DNA of 64,000 nucleotides from positions 372,001 to 436,000 of the forward strand of contig NZ_PTIR01000002.1 in NCBI RefSeq assembly GCF_002934455.1, in the 5' to 3' direction. How positions within the stretch are numbered: position 1 is the stretch's first letter; every line of letters begins with the position of its first letter. The notes under the pieces are model-generated. The model was not told the origin of the DNA and made no database searches. It saw only the letters and a list, made by a program, of their open reading frames with translations. The position numbers and the translations under genes are program-made. This document shows positions 1 through 9,287 of this stretch, piece after piece. This DNA is from Trinickia symbiotica (GTDB taxonomy: Bacteria > Pseudomonadota > Gammaproteobacteria > Burkholderiales > Burkholderiaceae).

Positions 1-1092
1 GCCGATGTTGCGCGGCTCACGCGGCTCAGCATGCAGACGGCGTCGATGATCGTCGAACGGCTCATCGACGATGGCCTGCTCGAAAAGCAGGCGCGCCTGC
101 GCGGACGGATCGGGCAGCCGTCCGTGCCGATCGCGTTGCGGGCCGACGGCGCCTATACAGTCGGCATCAAGGTCGGCCGGCGCAGCCTCGATGTGCTGAC
201 GATGGACTTCGTCGGCCGCGTTCGCAGTCGGGACGTGCTCGAATACGACTACCCGGACCCGCATGTATTGTTTCCGGCGCTCGAGCAGAAACTTGCGCGC
301 GTGCGGGCAACGCTCGGAGAGGAGGCCGCAAAGATCGTCGGCGTCGGTGTCGCCGCGCCGCTGTGGCTCGGCGGATGGCGCGAATTCCTCGGTGCGCCGC
401 CCAACGCGCTGGAAAGCTGGAACGCGATCGACATCCGCGCGCGTATTGAAGCGATGACGGGACTGCCCGTCGAGTTCGCGAAGGATACGACGGCCGCCTG
501 CGCCGCGGAACTCGTGATGGGCCAGGGCCGCAATATCCGCAGTTTTCTTTATCTGTTCGTCGGCACGTTCATCGGCGGCGGGCTCGTCATCGATGGGCGA
601 CTGCACGGCGGGCCGCACGGTAACGCGGGTGCCGTCGGCTCGATCCCGCTGCCAGCCAGCAATGGGAGGACGCCGAAACAGCTGCTGCACGCGGCATCGG
701 GTTTCGTGCTCGAGCAGCGCATGAGCGCGGCCGGCGCGCCCGCCGCCGCTGCACACGATCATCGCGCATTCGACGCGCAACTATGGGCGGTGACGGAGGA
801 ATGGCTCGACGAAGCGTGCGCGGCCATCGCCTCGACGGTGGCAACGTCGACGGCGCTGCTCGACCTCGAGGCCGTCATCATCGATGGCGAAATCGATCGG
901 CAACTCGCGCGTGAAATCATTCGCCGCACGCAGCGTGAGCTCGATCGCATAGAGTGGGAAGGGATGGTCAGACCGCAGCTGCTCGAAGGGACGATCGGCG
1001 CGGACGCGCGCGCCATGGGCGGCGCGATCCTGCCGCTTTACGCGCACTTTGCGCCGATGCACGAGCTGTTTTTGAAGCCCGAAGGCGAATGA
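1..1092 (+). CDS. ROK-family transcriptional regulator (5' end outside window)
   Basis: The frame is open from base 1, so the gene starts before the window. The first ~40 visible residues look like the end of a winged-helix domain (LTRLSMQTASMIVERLIDDG, then a GRIGQPS turn). The rest is the ROK actin-like fold, with a GVGVAAP phosphate-loop-like stretch and KDTTAACAAEL at the catalytic-Asp region. The usual ROK zinc motif (CGxxGCxE) is absent: the matching stretch reads GNAGAVGS. This suggests a sugar-responsive repressor of the NagC/XylR type rather than a kinase. The target operon is not visible; the next gene runs convergently. Confidence 0.75.
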   Translation, partial: ADVARLTRLSMQTASMIVERLIDDGLLEKQARLRGRIGQPSVPIALRADGAYTVGIKVGRRSLDVLTMDFVGRVRSRDVLEYDYPDPHVLFPALEQKLARVRATLGEEAAKIVGVGVAAPLWLGGWREFLGAPPNALESWNAIDIRARIEAMTGLPVEFAKDTTAACAAELVMGQGRNIRSFLYLFVGTFIGGGLVIDGRLHGGPHGNAGAVGSIPLPASNGRTPKQLLHAASGFVLEQRMSAAGAPAAAAHDHRAFDAQLWAVTEEWLDEACAAIASTVATSTALLDLEAVIIDGEIDRQLAREIIRRTQRELDRIEWEGMVRPQLLEGTIGADARAMGGAILPLYAHFAPMHELFLKPEGE

Positions 1093-1197
1093 CATAGTGC
1101 CCGGTACGCACTGCCCGCAACTCGCGGTCACGGGCAGCGCGCTAGGGATTCCGATAGGCTCCAGCAGAGACAGGTTCCTATCTCCAGGCTGCCGTGG

Positions 1198-2730
1198 CTA
1201 CTGCTTGGCGACTTGCTGCGTGCTCGTCGCGCTCGCGGCTCCTGCGCTCACGTCACCCCAGCCACCGCCCAATGCGCGAATGAGCGTCACCGTCGAGACC
1301 GCCTGTGCCCCCGCAAGCTGGCTTGCCTGCCGCTGCGCCGTCAGCACGGACCGCTCGCTGTCGAGCACGTCGAGATAATTGACCTGCCCTTCCCGGTACT
1401 GCGTCTGCGACAAATGCTCGGCACGTTGAGCCGCGGCTACGGCATCGTTCTGCGCGCGGATCTGATCGTCGAGCAAGCGCAAATCGGCCAGACTGTCTTC
1501 GACCTCGCGGAACGCCGTGAGCACCTGCGAGCGGTAGTTCGCGACATCCTCGTCGTACTGCGCGCGGGCCTGTGCAAGCTGCGCCTTGCGGCGTCCGCCG
1601 TCGAAGAGCGGCAGCGTCAGAGCCGTACCGGCGAACGGCCCGAGGAGGAACGAGCGGCTCGACCACATGAAGAGATCGCCGAGCGTCGCCGATTCATAAC
1701 CGAACGCACCCGTGATGTCGAGCTTCGGGAAGAAGGCCGATTTCGCCAATCCGACGCGCGCGTTCGCCGCGGCCATCGCACGCTCGGCGGCCGCGATGTC
1801 GGGACGCCGTTCGAGCAGCGCCGAAGGCAGACCCGGCGGCACGCGCGCGGTGACGGGCACGAGCGGCTGCTGCGCGAAGCTGAACGCAGCCGGCGTCTTG
1901 CCGAGCAGAATGGCAAGGCTATGCTCGGCGGCGGCGCGCTGCCGCTCCACCCCGACCGCTTCGGCGCGCGTGGTCGCCAGCTCGTTCTTCGCCTGCGAGA
2001 GATCGAGCTCGCTCACTTCGCCCTCGTCGAACCGGTGCTGAGTGAGCTTCACCCCCTCCTCGCGCAGCGCAATGGTCTTGCTGTAGAGATCACGCTCCGT
2101 GTCGAGCTCGCGCAGTTGGAAGTAGTTCGACGCGACGTCGGCCTGCAACGCAAGCTGGACCGAACGATAAAGCGCCTCGCTTTGCTGCGAGTCCGCGCGC
2201 GCCGCCGATACGTTCGAGCCCACGCGGCCGAACAAATCGGCCTCGTACGAGACCGTCGTTTGCGCACGCCATAGCGTCGCCGTCGGCATGTTGGTGTTCT
2301 GCGGCAGGAACTGCGAGGCGGGCGAGGGATGTTCGCGCGTCGGCCCGAAACCCGCATCGATCTCCGGGAACCAGGCCGAGCGCGCCGCGGCGAGCGCGGC
2401 ACGCGATTGGCGCACGCGAGCCGCGGCCGCCTTCAGATCCTGATTCGCGGCGAGCGCTTCGTCCTCGAGCTGATTCAGCGTCGCGTCGCCGAAGATCGTC
2501 CACCATTGCCCACGCGGCTCCGCGTCGGAAGGCTGCGCCGGCTTCCACGCGCCCGGGGCGGCCGCCGGCCCTGCTTCCTTGAACGCGGCGGGCACGTCGA
2601 CCTGCGGTCGCTGGTAAGTCGGCTCAACCGAGCAGGCGGTCATGAAGAGCGCGAGCAGGACGCCTCCCGCCACGGCGCGCAAACCGAGCCCCTTGTTCGC
2701 GCCGCCGACCGTTGCATATCGATTATTCAT
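1198..2730 (-). CDS. oprC: RND efflux outer-membrane channel lipoprotein (OprC/OpcM, NodT family)
   Basis: Outer-membrane exit duct of the tripartite pump encoded upstream. The ATG at 2730 is preferred over the in-frame TTG 12 bases upstream because GGGAG lies 6 bases before it. The protein has 510 residues, a lipoprotein signal ending LFMTAC (lipidated Cys33) and two repeats of the OEP alpha-hairpin domain, with the usual SAFFPKLDITGAFGY strand-turn. It starts only 14 bases after the bpeF stop, so it is translated from the same message. In B. pseudomallei and B. cenocepacia the same position holds oprC/opcM, which extrudes chloramphenicol, trimethoprim and fluoroquinolones. Here that role is inferred from gene order and family. 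Confidence 0.9.
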   Translation of the reverse strand: MNNRYATVGGANKGLGLRAVAGGVLLALFMTACSVEPTYQRPQVDVPAAFKEAGPAAAPGAWKPAQPSDAEPRGQWWTIFGDATLNQLEDEALAANQDLKAAAARVRQSRAALAAARSAWFPEIDAGFGPTREHPSPASQFLPQNTNMPTATLWRAQTTVSYEADLFGRVGSNVSAARADSQQSEALYRSVQLALQADVASNYFQLRELDTERDLYSKTIALREEGVKLTQHRFDEGEVSELDLSQAKNELATTRAEAVGVERQRAAAEHSLAILLGKTPAAFSFAQQPLVPVTARVPPGLPSALLERRPDIAAAERAMAAANARVGLAKSAFFPKLDITGAFGYESATLGDLFMWSSRSFLLGPFAGTALTLPLFDGGRRKAQLAQARAQYDEDVANYRSQVLTAFREVEDSLADLRLLDDQIRAQNDAVAAAQRAEHLSQTQYREGQVNYLDVLDSERSVLTAQRQASQLAGAQAVSTVTLIRALGGGWGDVSAGAASATSTQQVAKQ

Positions 2731-2744
2731 TTGTTCTCCCAACC

Positions 2745-5700
2745 TTATGCGTCCGAGACGGACATGGCGCGGACTTTTTCATCCGAATCGGCTTTCGAGT
2801 CCTTGCCCGCGACGTGGATCTTGCCGCCCGCAAGCGTACGCAGCACCACATAGAAGACCGGCGTCAACATGAGCCCGAACAACGTGACGCCGAGCATCCC
2901 GAAGAACACGGCGATACCCATCGCATGGCGCATTTCCGAGCCCGCCCCCGTCGACAGCACGAGTGGCACGACACCCATGATGAATGCGATCGACGTCATG
3001 AGAATCGGACGCAGACGCAGGCGGCTCGCTTCGATTGCCGCCGCGATCGGCGTGCGGCCGTCATGCTCGAGCTCGCGCGCGAACTCGACGATCAGGATCG
3101 CGTTCTTCGAGGCAAGTCCCACGAGCACCATCAAGCCGATCTGCGTGAAGATGTTGTTGTCGCCGCGCAGCAGCCAGACGCCCGTGAGCGCCGAAAGCAC
3201 GCTCATCGGCACGATCAGGATGACGGCGAGCGGCAGCGTCAGGCTCTCGTAGAGCGCCGCCAGCACGAGGAACACGAGCAGCACGCTGATCGGGAAGACC
3301 CAGATCGCCGAGTTGCCGGCCAACACCTGCTGATACGTCAGATCGGTCCACTCGAATTTCACGCCGCGCGGCAGCGTTTCGGCGGCGATGCGCTCGATCG
3401 CGGCTTGCGCCTGTCCCGACGAATAGCCGGGCGCCGGGCCGCCGTTGATATCCGCGGCCGTGAAGCCGTTATAGCGGACGACCATCTCGGGGCCAAACGT
3501 CGGCGTCACCGTAACGAGCGACGAGAGCGGCACCATTTCGCCCGTGGCCGTGCGCGTCTTCAACTGCAAGATGTCGTCGGGCCGCGCACGGAACGGCGCA
3601 TCGGCTTGCACGCGCACCTGATAAACGCGGCCGAAGCGGTTGAAGTCGTTAACGTAGAACGAGCCGAGATAGACCTGCATGGTGTCGAACACATCCGTCA
3701 CCGGAATGCCGAGCTGCTTGGCCTTCACGCGATCGAGATCGACGTTGAGCTGCGGCACGTTGATCTGATAGTTCGTGAAGAGCGGGCCGAGCTCGGGAGC
3801 GCTGCGGGCGCGCTGCATGAACGCCTGAGTGACTTTGTCGAGCTCCGTATAGCCGAGCGCGCCGCGGTCCTCGATCTGCAGCTTGAAGCCGCCGAGCGTG
3901 CCGAGCCCCAGAACCGGCGGCGGCGGGAACACGGCGACGAACGCTTCCTTGATGCCCGCATACTTCTGGTTCAGCGCACCCGCGATCGCGCCGGCCGACA
4001 GGGCGCGCGAGCCGCGCTCCTTGAACGGCTTCAGCGCCACGAATACGATGCCCGCGCTCGAGCTGTTGGTGAAGCCGTTCACGGACAAGCCCGGAAACGC
4101 CACGGCGTGCTCGACGCCCGGCTGCTTCATCGCGATGTCGTTCATTTCGCGAATCACCTGCTCCGTGCGATCGAGCGTCGCGCCGTTGGGCAGCTGCGCG
4201 AAGGCGACGAGATACTCCTTGTCCTGCGCGGGCACGAACCCGCCCGGCACGACGCGCGTCACGAGCACGGTCGCGCCGACGAGCACCGCATAGACCACGA
4301 GCATCACCGTCTTGCGACCGAGCACGCCCTTCACGCCGCGCCCATAAGCAACCGAGCCGTTCTTGAAGACCTTGTTGAAGGCCCGGAAGAACCCGCCGAA
4401 GATGCGGTTCATGACGCGCGTGAGCCAATCTTCGGGGGCGTCGTGGCCGCGCAGGAGGATCGCGCAAAGCGCCGGGGAAAGCGTGAGCGAATTGAACGCG
4501 GAAATGACCGTCGAAATCGCGATCGTCATCGCGAACTGCTTGTAGAACTGGCCGGTGAGACCGCTCATGAACGCGAGCGGCACGAACACGGCGACGAGCG
4601 TCAACGCAATAGCGATAATCGGCCCGCTCACCTCGCGCATCGCCCGATAGGTCGCGGCGCGCGCGGAAAGGCCTTCCGCGATGTTGCGCTCGACGTTTTC
4701 CACGACGACGATCGCATCGTCGACCACGATCCCGATCGCCAGCACCATGCCGAACAGCGACAAGGCGTTGATCGAGAATCCGAACGCGAGCAGCAGCGAG
4801 AACGTACCGATGATCGACACCGGCACGGCGACGAGCGGAATGATCGAGGCGCGCCAGGTCTGCAGAAAGACGATCACGACGATGACGACGAGCGCAATCG
4901 CTTCGAGCAGCGTATGAATGACGGCTTCGATGCTGGCGCGCACGAACTGCGTCGGGTCATAGACGATCGAATAATCGACGCCTGCCGGGAAGTCCTTCTT
5001 CAGCTCGGCCATATCGCGCCGAACCTGATCCGAGATTGCAAGCGAGTTGGCACCGGGCTGCTGATTGATGGCGAGCGCGACGGCCTGCTGGTTGTCCAGC
5101 AGCGAGCGCAAGCCATACTCGGACGCCGCGAGCTCGATGCGCGCGACGTCGCGCAGATACGTCACGCCGCCCGTCGGCGATGTCTTCAGGACGATCGCGC
5201 CGAATTGCCCTTCCGTCTGCAAACGCCCGCGTGCGTTGACCGACAATTGCAGCGGAACGCCGGGCAACGAAGGCGATTCGCCGATCACGCCGGCCGCGAC
5301 TTGGACGTTCTGCTCGCGGATCGCATTGATGACGTCGTTCGCGGTGAGACCGCGTTCGGCCACCTTCTGCGGATCGAGCCAGATCCGCATGGCGTAATCG
5401 CCCGCACCCCAGAGCTGCACTTCGCCGACGCCCTGGATACGCTCGAGCCGATCCTTGACGTTGAGCACCGCGTAGTTGCGCAGGTACGTCATGTCATAGC
5501 GATTGTTCGGCGAGATGAGGTGGACGACCATCGTCAACGTCGGCGAGCTCTTGATCGTCGTGACGCCGAGACGCTGCACGTCTTCGGGCAGACGCGGCAA
5601 CGCCTGGTTCACGCGGTTTTGCACGAGCTGAGTCGCGAGATCAGGATTCGTGCCGAGCTTGAACGTCACCGTGAGCGTCATGTTGCCGTCGCTGTTGGCC

Positions 5701-5948
5701 TGCGACTGCATGTAAAGCATATTCTCGACGCCGTTGATCTGCTCTTCGAGCGGCGACGCCACGGTTTCCGCGATCACCTTCGGGTTCGCGCCGGGATACT
5801 GCGCGTGCACGACGACCGATGGCGGGACGACTTCGGGGTACTCCGAAATCGGCAGCTGAAAGAGCGCGATGACGCCTCCCAGCAGGATCAGGACCGATAG
5901 CACCCCTGCGAAGATCGGCCGATCGATAAAAAATTTGGAGATGTTCAT
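2745..5948 (-). CDS. bpeF: RND multidrug efflux permease, HAE1 family (BpeF/CeoB/MexF-like)
   Basis: Inner-membrane proton/drug antiporter of 1067 residues, the normal size for AcrB/MexF proteins. It begins MNISKFFIDRPIFAGVLS, which is characteristic of the family. The paired transmembrane-4 aspartates of the proton relay sit in GIVVDDAIVVVENVER near residue 408. The two large periplasmic loops and the second six-helix bundle (LVLAALYESLTLPLAVI, later GLASKNAILIVEFARE) are intact. It lies between the adaptor gene (33 bases upstream) and the outer-membrane channel gene (14 bases downstream). Among RND classes the sequence and gene order fit MexEF-OprN/BpeEF-OprC best. A very long open frame lies antisense to it and is an artefact of GC-rich codon usage. 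Confidence 0.93.
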   Translation of the reverse strand: MNISKFFIDRPIFAGVLSVLILLGGVIALFQLPISEYPEVVPPSVVVHAQYPGANPKVIAETVASPLEEQINGVENMLYMQSQANSDGNMTLTVTFKLGTNPDLATQLVQNRVNQALPRLPEDVQRLGVTTIKSSPTLTMVVHLISPNNRYDMTYLRNYAVLNVKDRLERIQGVGEVQLWGAGDYAMRIWLDPQKVAERGLTANDVINAIREQNVQVAAGVIGESPSLPGVPLQLSVNARGRLQTEGQFGAIVLKTSPTGGVTYLRDVARIELAASEYGLRSLLDNQQAVALAINQQPGANSLAISDQVRRDMAELKKDFPAGVDYSIVYDPTQFVRASIEAVIHTLLEAIALVVIVVIVFLQTWRASIIPLVAVPVSIIGTFSLLLAFGFSINALSLFGMVLAIGIVVDDAIVVVENVERNIAEGLSARAATYRAMREVSGPIIAIALTLVAVFVPLAFMSGLTGQFYKQFAMTIAISTVISAFNSLTLSPALCAILLRGHDAPEDWLTRVMNRIFGGFFRAFNKVFKNGSVAYGRGVKGVLGRKTVMLVVYAVLVGATVLVTRVVPGGFVPAQDKEYLVAFAQLPNGATLDRTEQVIREMNDIAMKQPGVEHAVAFPGLSVNGFTNSSSAGIVFVALKPFKERGSRALSAGAIAGALNQKYAGIKEAFVAVFPPPPVLGLGTLGGFKLQIEDRGALGYTELDKVTQAFMQRARSAPELGPLFTNYQINVPQLNVDLDRVKAKQLGIPVTDVFDTMQVYLGSFYVNDFNRFGRVYQVRVQADAPFRARPDDILQLKTRTATGEMVPLSSLVTVTPTFGPEMVVRYNGFTAADINGGPAPGYSSGQAQAAIERIAAETLPRGVKFEWTDLTYQQVLAGNSAIWVFPISVLLVFLVLAALYESLTLPLAVILIVPMSVLSALTGVWLLRGDNNIFTQIGLMVLVGLASKNAILIVEFARELEHDGRTPIAAAIEASRLRLRPILMTSIAFIMGVVPLVLSTGAGSEMRHAMGIAVFFGMLGVTLFGLMLTPVFYVVLRTLAGGKIHVAGKDSKADSDEKVRAMSVSDA

Positions 5949-5981
5949 GTCACGTTCTGGTAAAAGGCCGTCTTACGAGAC

Positions 5982-7193
5982 TCACGAATTCGACGAATCG
6001 GCCGAAGCCGCCTTCGCGTCGGCCTGATCGCCGCTCGCGGCGCCGCCGTCCATCGCGATCATGTGAGGACGCACGCTGTCGCCGGGCCGCGCGCGCTGGA
6101 TGCCGTGCACGATGATCCGCTCGCCCGCGTTCAGGCCCGCGGTGATCACGCGCAGATTGCCGTGCAGCTGGCCCAGCGAGACGTTCCGGTAACCTACGCG
6201 CCCTTGGGCGTCGACCACCAACACGAATTTCTTGTCCTGGTCGGTACCGATCGCGGCTTCGTCGACGAGCAGTGCCCGATGCGGCGCCCCGCCGCCCACC
6301 TTGATTCGCGCGTAGAGGCCCGGTACCAGCGTGCCGTCCGGGTTGTCGAAGCGCGCGCGCACGCGGATCGTGCTCGACGAAACATCGAGCCGGTTGTCGA
6401 CGGACGCGATCGTGCCCGAGCGCGAATAGCCCGATTCGTCCGCAAGCCCGAGCTCGACAGGCACACTGGTGCCCGTGCGCGCGCGGCCGATGTATTTCAG
6501 GTAAGTCTGTTCGTCGACGTCGAACGAAGCGTAGATCGGCGACACGGAAACGAGCGTCGTGAGCGGCGCCGAGCTGGCTCCGGCCGACACGACGTTGCCG
6601 AGCGTCACCTCGGCGCGCGATACCCGGCCCGACACCGGCGCGACAATCTTTGTATAGCCGAGGTTGATGCGCGCCGTTTCGAGCGCGGCTTCAGCCGCCT
6701 TCACGTTCGCCGCCGCCGAAGCCGCGGCGTTCTTCTTCTCGTCGAAGTCGCGCTTCGCGATCGCGTTGTCCTCGATGAGTCGCTGCGCGCGCTGCCAGTC
6801 GGCCGCCGCGTAGCCCTCCTGCGCCTTGGCGGCGGCGAGCTGCGCCTCGGCGCGATCGACCTCGGCGGCATAGGGGCGCGGATCGATGACGAACAAGACG
6901 TCGCCCTTCTTCACGAGCGAGCCGTCCTTGAAGTTGACCGAGACGATCGTGCCCGACACTTGCGGACGTATGTCCACTTTGTCGATCGCTTCGAGGCGGC
7001 CCGAATACTCCTGCCAATCGGTCACCGTCTTCTCGAGCACCGTCGCGACGTCGACCTCGGGCAACATCGGCGCGGACGCCGGCGGCGGATTGCTGGCGTC
7101 GACGCGCACGGCGGTCACGACGCCGACGCCGGCCAGCACGATGACCGCGGCAATCGCATAGGCAATGCGTGTACGAAAGAATGGCTTGGACAT
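5982..7193 (-). CDS. bpeE: RND periplasmic adaptor (membrane fusion protein, BpeE/CeoA-like)
   Basis: Links the permease to the outer-membrane channel. The protein has 403 residues. An N-terminal membrane anchor or signal (about residues 10-29) is followed by the biotinyl-lipoyl half motif VDIRPQVSGTIVSVNFKDG, an alanine-rich coiled-coil hairpin (about 105-185), the second half-lipoyl stretch YTKIVAPVSGRVSRAEV, and a beta-barrel/MP domain. There is no lipobox Cys, so it is anchored by the N-terminal helix or processed. It is the second gene of the llpE-bpeE-bpeF-oprC unit, 67 bases after llpE. Expression is presumably controlled by the divergent LysR gene. Confidence 0.9.
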   Translation of the reverse strand: MSKPFFRTRIAYAIAAVIVLAGVGVVTAVRVDASNPPPASAPMLPEVDVATVLEKTVTDWQEYSGRLEAIDKVDIRPQVSGTIVSVNFKDGSLVKKGDVLFVIDPRPYAAEVDRAEAQLAAAKAQEGYAAADWQRAQRLIEDNAIAKRDFDEKKNAAASAAANVKAAEAALETARINLGYTKIVAPVSGRVSRAEVTLGNVVSAGASSAPLTTLVSVSPIYASFDVDEQTYLKYIGRARTGTSVPVELGLADESGYSRSGTIASVDNRLDVSSSTIRVRARFDNPDGTLVPGLYARIKVGGGAPHRALLVDEAAIGTDQDKKFVLVVDAQGRVGYRNVSLGQLHGNLRVITAGLNAGERIIVHGIQRARPGDSVRPHMIAMDGGAASGDQADAKAASADSSNS

Positions 7194-7260
7194 ACGAGGC
7201 TCCGGTTAGTGATTTTCGATTGTTGGTTATTGGTTGTTCGTCGTTGTATGACGTTTCGGA

Positions 7261-8106
7261 TCAGCGGCCTGTGACGGTCGGCTGGTCGAGGCGGCTTCGA
7301 AAGAAGCAAACCGCGTCGTGCAAGGCCTGCCGTTCGCGCGCGACATGCTCGTGCGAAGCGCTTGCATAGCGGACTACTTGCGTCGGCACGCCGGCGCTGA
7401 TGAGCCGCGCCGCGTATTTCTCCGCCTCGAGATGCAGGAGGTCGTTCTCGGCCGTGGCGATGAAAGTCGGCGGCAAGCCGGCGAGCCTTGCCGATTCGAG
7501 CGGCGCCGCATACGGATGCATGCGCTGCAAGGCTTGCGGCAGATAGGCTCGGTAGCTTGCCGCGCATTGGCTCGCCGAAATGTCCGACACAACACGGCTT
7601 TCGTCGGCAAGACAGGTCATGCTCGGATCCAGCATCGGGCTGAAGAGCGCCTGCGCATCGATGTGCACCTCGCCGCGGTCGCGCGCGACGAACGACAGCC
7701 CGTTCGCGATGTGGCCGCCGGCGCAATGGCCGACCACGAACAGCTTCTTGCCGCCCGCGCCGAAGACACGGCCGACGGCATCGACCCAGCGCGCGGCACG
7801 GTAGGCGTCCTCGAGCGCCGCGGGAAACGGATGTTTCGGCGCGAGCGAGTAATCCACCGATATGACCAGTGCGGACAAATGTTCCGCGAAATGGCGCGCC
7901 GCCGCGTCGGCATCGTCTAGACAGCCGCGCACGAATCCGCCGCCGTGCAGGTAAAGCACTACGGGCAAGCCGCGTGTGCCGGCGCGGCGATAGAGCCGCA
8001 AGCCGATCGTGGACTGATAGCCGGCAATCTGGATTTCGTTGACGTCGAGCGCCGGCTCGCCTGACGAGGAGCCCGCAACCATGCCGCGGGAAGGGGTGGA
8101 ACGCAT
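7261..8106 (-). CDS. llpE: Alpha/beta-hydrolase of the HSL/acetyl-esterase type (LlpE-like) with Cys at the nucleophile position
   Basis: First gene of the efflux operon, matching llpE (lipase-like protein) found in the same place in B. cenocepacia and B. pseudomallei. The oxyanion-hole motif is intact (YLHGGGFVRG). The nucleophile elbow, normally GDSAGG, reads GHCAGG, so a cysteine replaces the catalytic serine. A candidate Asp (ATAENDLLHLE) and His (ASASHEHVARE) follow at the expected distances. Start choice is uncertain: an ATG at 8106 is used here, with a GTG at 8136 and an ATG at 8082 also in frame, and none has a clear ribosome site. No pump function is known for this gene; it may detoxify a co-exported ligand. 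Confidence 0.82.
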   Translation of the reverse strand: MRSTPSRGMVAGSSSGEPALDVNEIQIAGYQSTIGLRLYRRAGTRGLPVVLYLHGGGFVRGCLDDADAAARHFAEHLSALVISVDYSLAPKHPFPAALEDAYRAARWVDAVGRVFGAGGKKLFVVGHCAGGHIANGLSFVARDRGEVHIDAQALFSPMLDPSMTCLADESRVVSDISASQCAASYRAYLPQALQRMHPYAAPLESARLAGLPPTFIATAENDLLHLEAEKYAARLISAGVPTQVVRYASASHEHVARERQALHDAVCFFRSRLDQPTVTGR

Positions 8107-8133
8107 GATCGGACGCGCAAAGCGCGATAGTTT

Positions 8134-8152
8134 CACAATGACCCGAATTGTG
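8134..8152. promoter_or_regulatory. Inverted repeat CACAAT-N7-ATTGTG upstream of llpE
   Basis: Perfect 6-bp arms in the divergent llpE-bpeT intergenic region, close to the llpE start. It does not fit the T-N11-A spacing of LysR boxes. It could be a second contact site or part of the same regulatory region; the half-site ACAAT recurs at 8194-8221. Confidence 0.4.
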
Positions 8153-8166
8153 GGTTCAGCAAAACT

Positions 8167-8189
8167 CCGGATAAATGCCTATAATCCGG
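8167..8189. promoter_or_regulatory. LysR-type operator CCGGAT-N11-ATCCGG between llpE and bpeT
   Basis: A perfect 6-bp inverted repeat whose inner bases give the canonical T-N11-A (T8172, A8184). It contains a TATAAT hexamer (8180-8185) on the plus strand, so a regulator bound here could block or position polymerase at the bpeT promoter while activating the llpE operon on the other strand. It is the best candidate binding site for the adjacent LysR protein. Confidence 0.6.
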
Positions 8190-8193
8190 CAAC

Positions 8194-8221
8194 ACAATTC
8201 ACCACCTCTGAACAATTCACC
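8194..8221. repeat. Direct repeat of ACAATTCACC, 18-bp period, in the bpeT leader
   Basis: Two exact 10-bp copies begin at 8194 and 8212, between the LysR palindrome and the bpeT start. The period is close to two helical turns, so both copies would face the same side of the DNA. A possible operator for an additional factor or for regulator oligomerisation. Confidence 0.4.
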
Positions 8222-8281
8222 GCATTCGTGCAGGCACGCGCGCACGGACGCGGCGATTTCTATTTCTTCGGAGAAACCAAG

Positions 8282-9286
8282 ATGGATCGGCTTCAGGCCA
8301 TGCAGGTGTTCACGCGTGTGGTCGACACGAACAGCTTCACGAAAGCCGCGGAAACGCTCGATCTGCCGCGCGCTTCAGTGACGACCATCATCCAAAATCT
8401 GGAGGCTCACCTCGGCGTGAGGCTCATGCACCGGACGACGCGCCGCTTGAGCCTCACGCCGGACGGCGCGGCGTATTACGAACGGTGCGTCCGCATTCTC
8501 GCGGACATCGACGAGACGGAGAGCAGTCTGCAGAACGGCAACAAGAAGCCGAACGGCAAGCTGCGGGTCGACATGCCGGGATCGATAGGACGAACGATCG
8601 TAATTCCGTCGCTGTGCGAATTCCACAAACAATATCCGGATATCGATCTGCAACTCGGCTTTTCCGATCGCCCCGTCGATTTATTGCAAGAAGGCGTCGA
8701 TTGCGTGATTCGCGTCGGCGCGCTGCAGGATTCCTCGCTCGTCGCGCGCCGTATCGGCCTCTTCGAAGGCGTGACATGCGCATCGCCCGATTACCTCGCG
8801 CGCGCCGGCGTGCCGCAGACGCTCGAGGACTTGAGCCGGTTCAAGGCGGTCAACTATTTCTCGAGCCGAACGGGGCGCATCCTCGACTGGGCGTTCCTCG
8901 TCGACGGCAAGGAAGTCGAGGTGAAGATGGCGGGCGCTGTCTCGGTCAACGACGCGGACGCCTACGTCACCTGCGCACTCGAAGGGTTCGGCCTGATCCA
9001 GATGGCGCGCTTCATGGTGCTGCCGCACTTGCGCTCGGGCGCGCTCCAAGAGGTGCTGCCCGAGTGGAAGCCGCTGCCGATGCCCATTTCGGCCGTCTAC
9101 CCGCACAGTCGGCACCTCTCGCCGAAGGTGCGCGTTTTCGTCGACTGGATAGCGGAAATATTCGACCGCTGCCCGCTTCTGAGCGGCCGCCAAAGCCTCG
9201 AGGCGACCTGCAGCAAGCGGACGATCGAAGAACTCGAAAGGGCGCCGCGCCTCGATACGCCGGTCGTGAACGAATGGATGGCCTGA
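8282..9286 (+). CDS. bpeT: LysR-type regulator of the efflux operon (BpeT/CeoR-like)
   Basis: A 334-residue LysR protein divergent from llpE-bpeEF-oprC, in the position of bpeT/ceoR in other Burkholderia. The helix-turn-helix is at the N-terminus (FTKAAETLDLPRASVTTIIQ, then RLMHRTTRRLSLT), followed by a LysR substrate-binding fold. The ATG at 8282 is chosen because it begins the standard MDRLQAMQVFTRV motif and is preceded by GGAGA; the frame stays open further upstream. In relatives the protein activates efflux on exposure to co-inducers such as salicylate or substrate drugs, and mutations in it cause multidrug resistance. That role is inferred here. Confidence 0.88.
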   Translation: MDRLQAMQVFTRVVDTNSFTKAAETLDLPRASVTTIIQNLEAHLGVRLMHRTTRRLSLTPDGAAYYERCVRILADIDETESSLQNGNKKPNGKLRVDMPGSIGRTIVIPSLCEFHKQYPDIDLQLGFSDRPVDLLQEGVDCVIRVGALQDSSLVARRIGLFEGVTCASPDYLARAGVPQTLEDLSRFKAVNYFSSRTGRILDWAFLVDGKEVEVKMAGAVSVNDADAYVTCALEGFGLIQMARFMVLPHLRSGALQEVLPEWKPLPMPISAVYPHSRHLSPKVRVFVDWIAEIFDRCPLLSGRQSLEATCSKRTIEELERAPRLDTPVVNEWMA

Positions 9287-9287
9287 G

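Noticed and set aside
2712-5900. A 1062-codon open frame on the plus strand
   Set aside because: It is exactly antisense to the RND permease gene, highly Arg/His/Asp-rich and without motifs; a codon-bias shadow.
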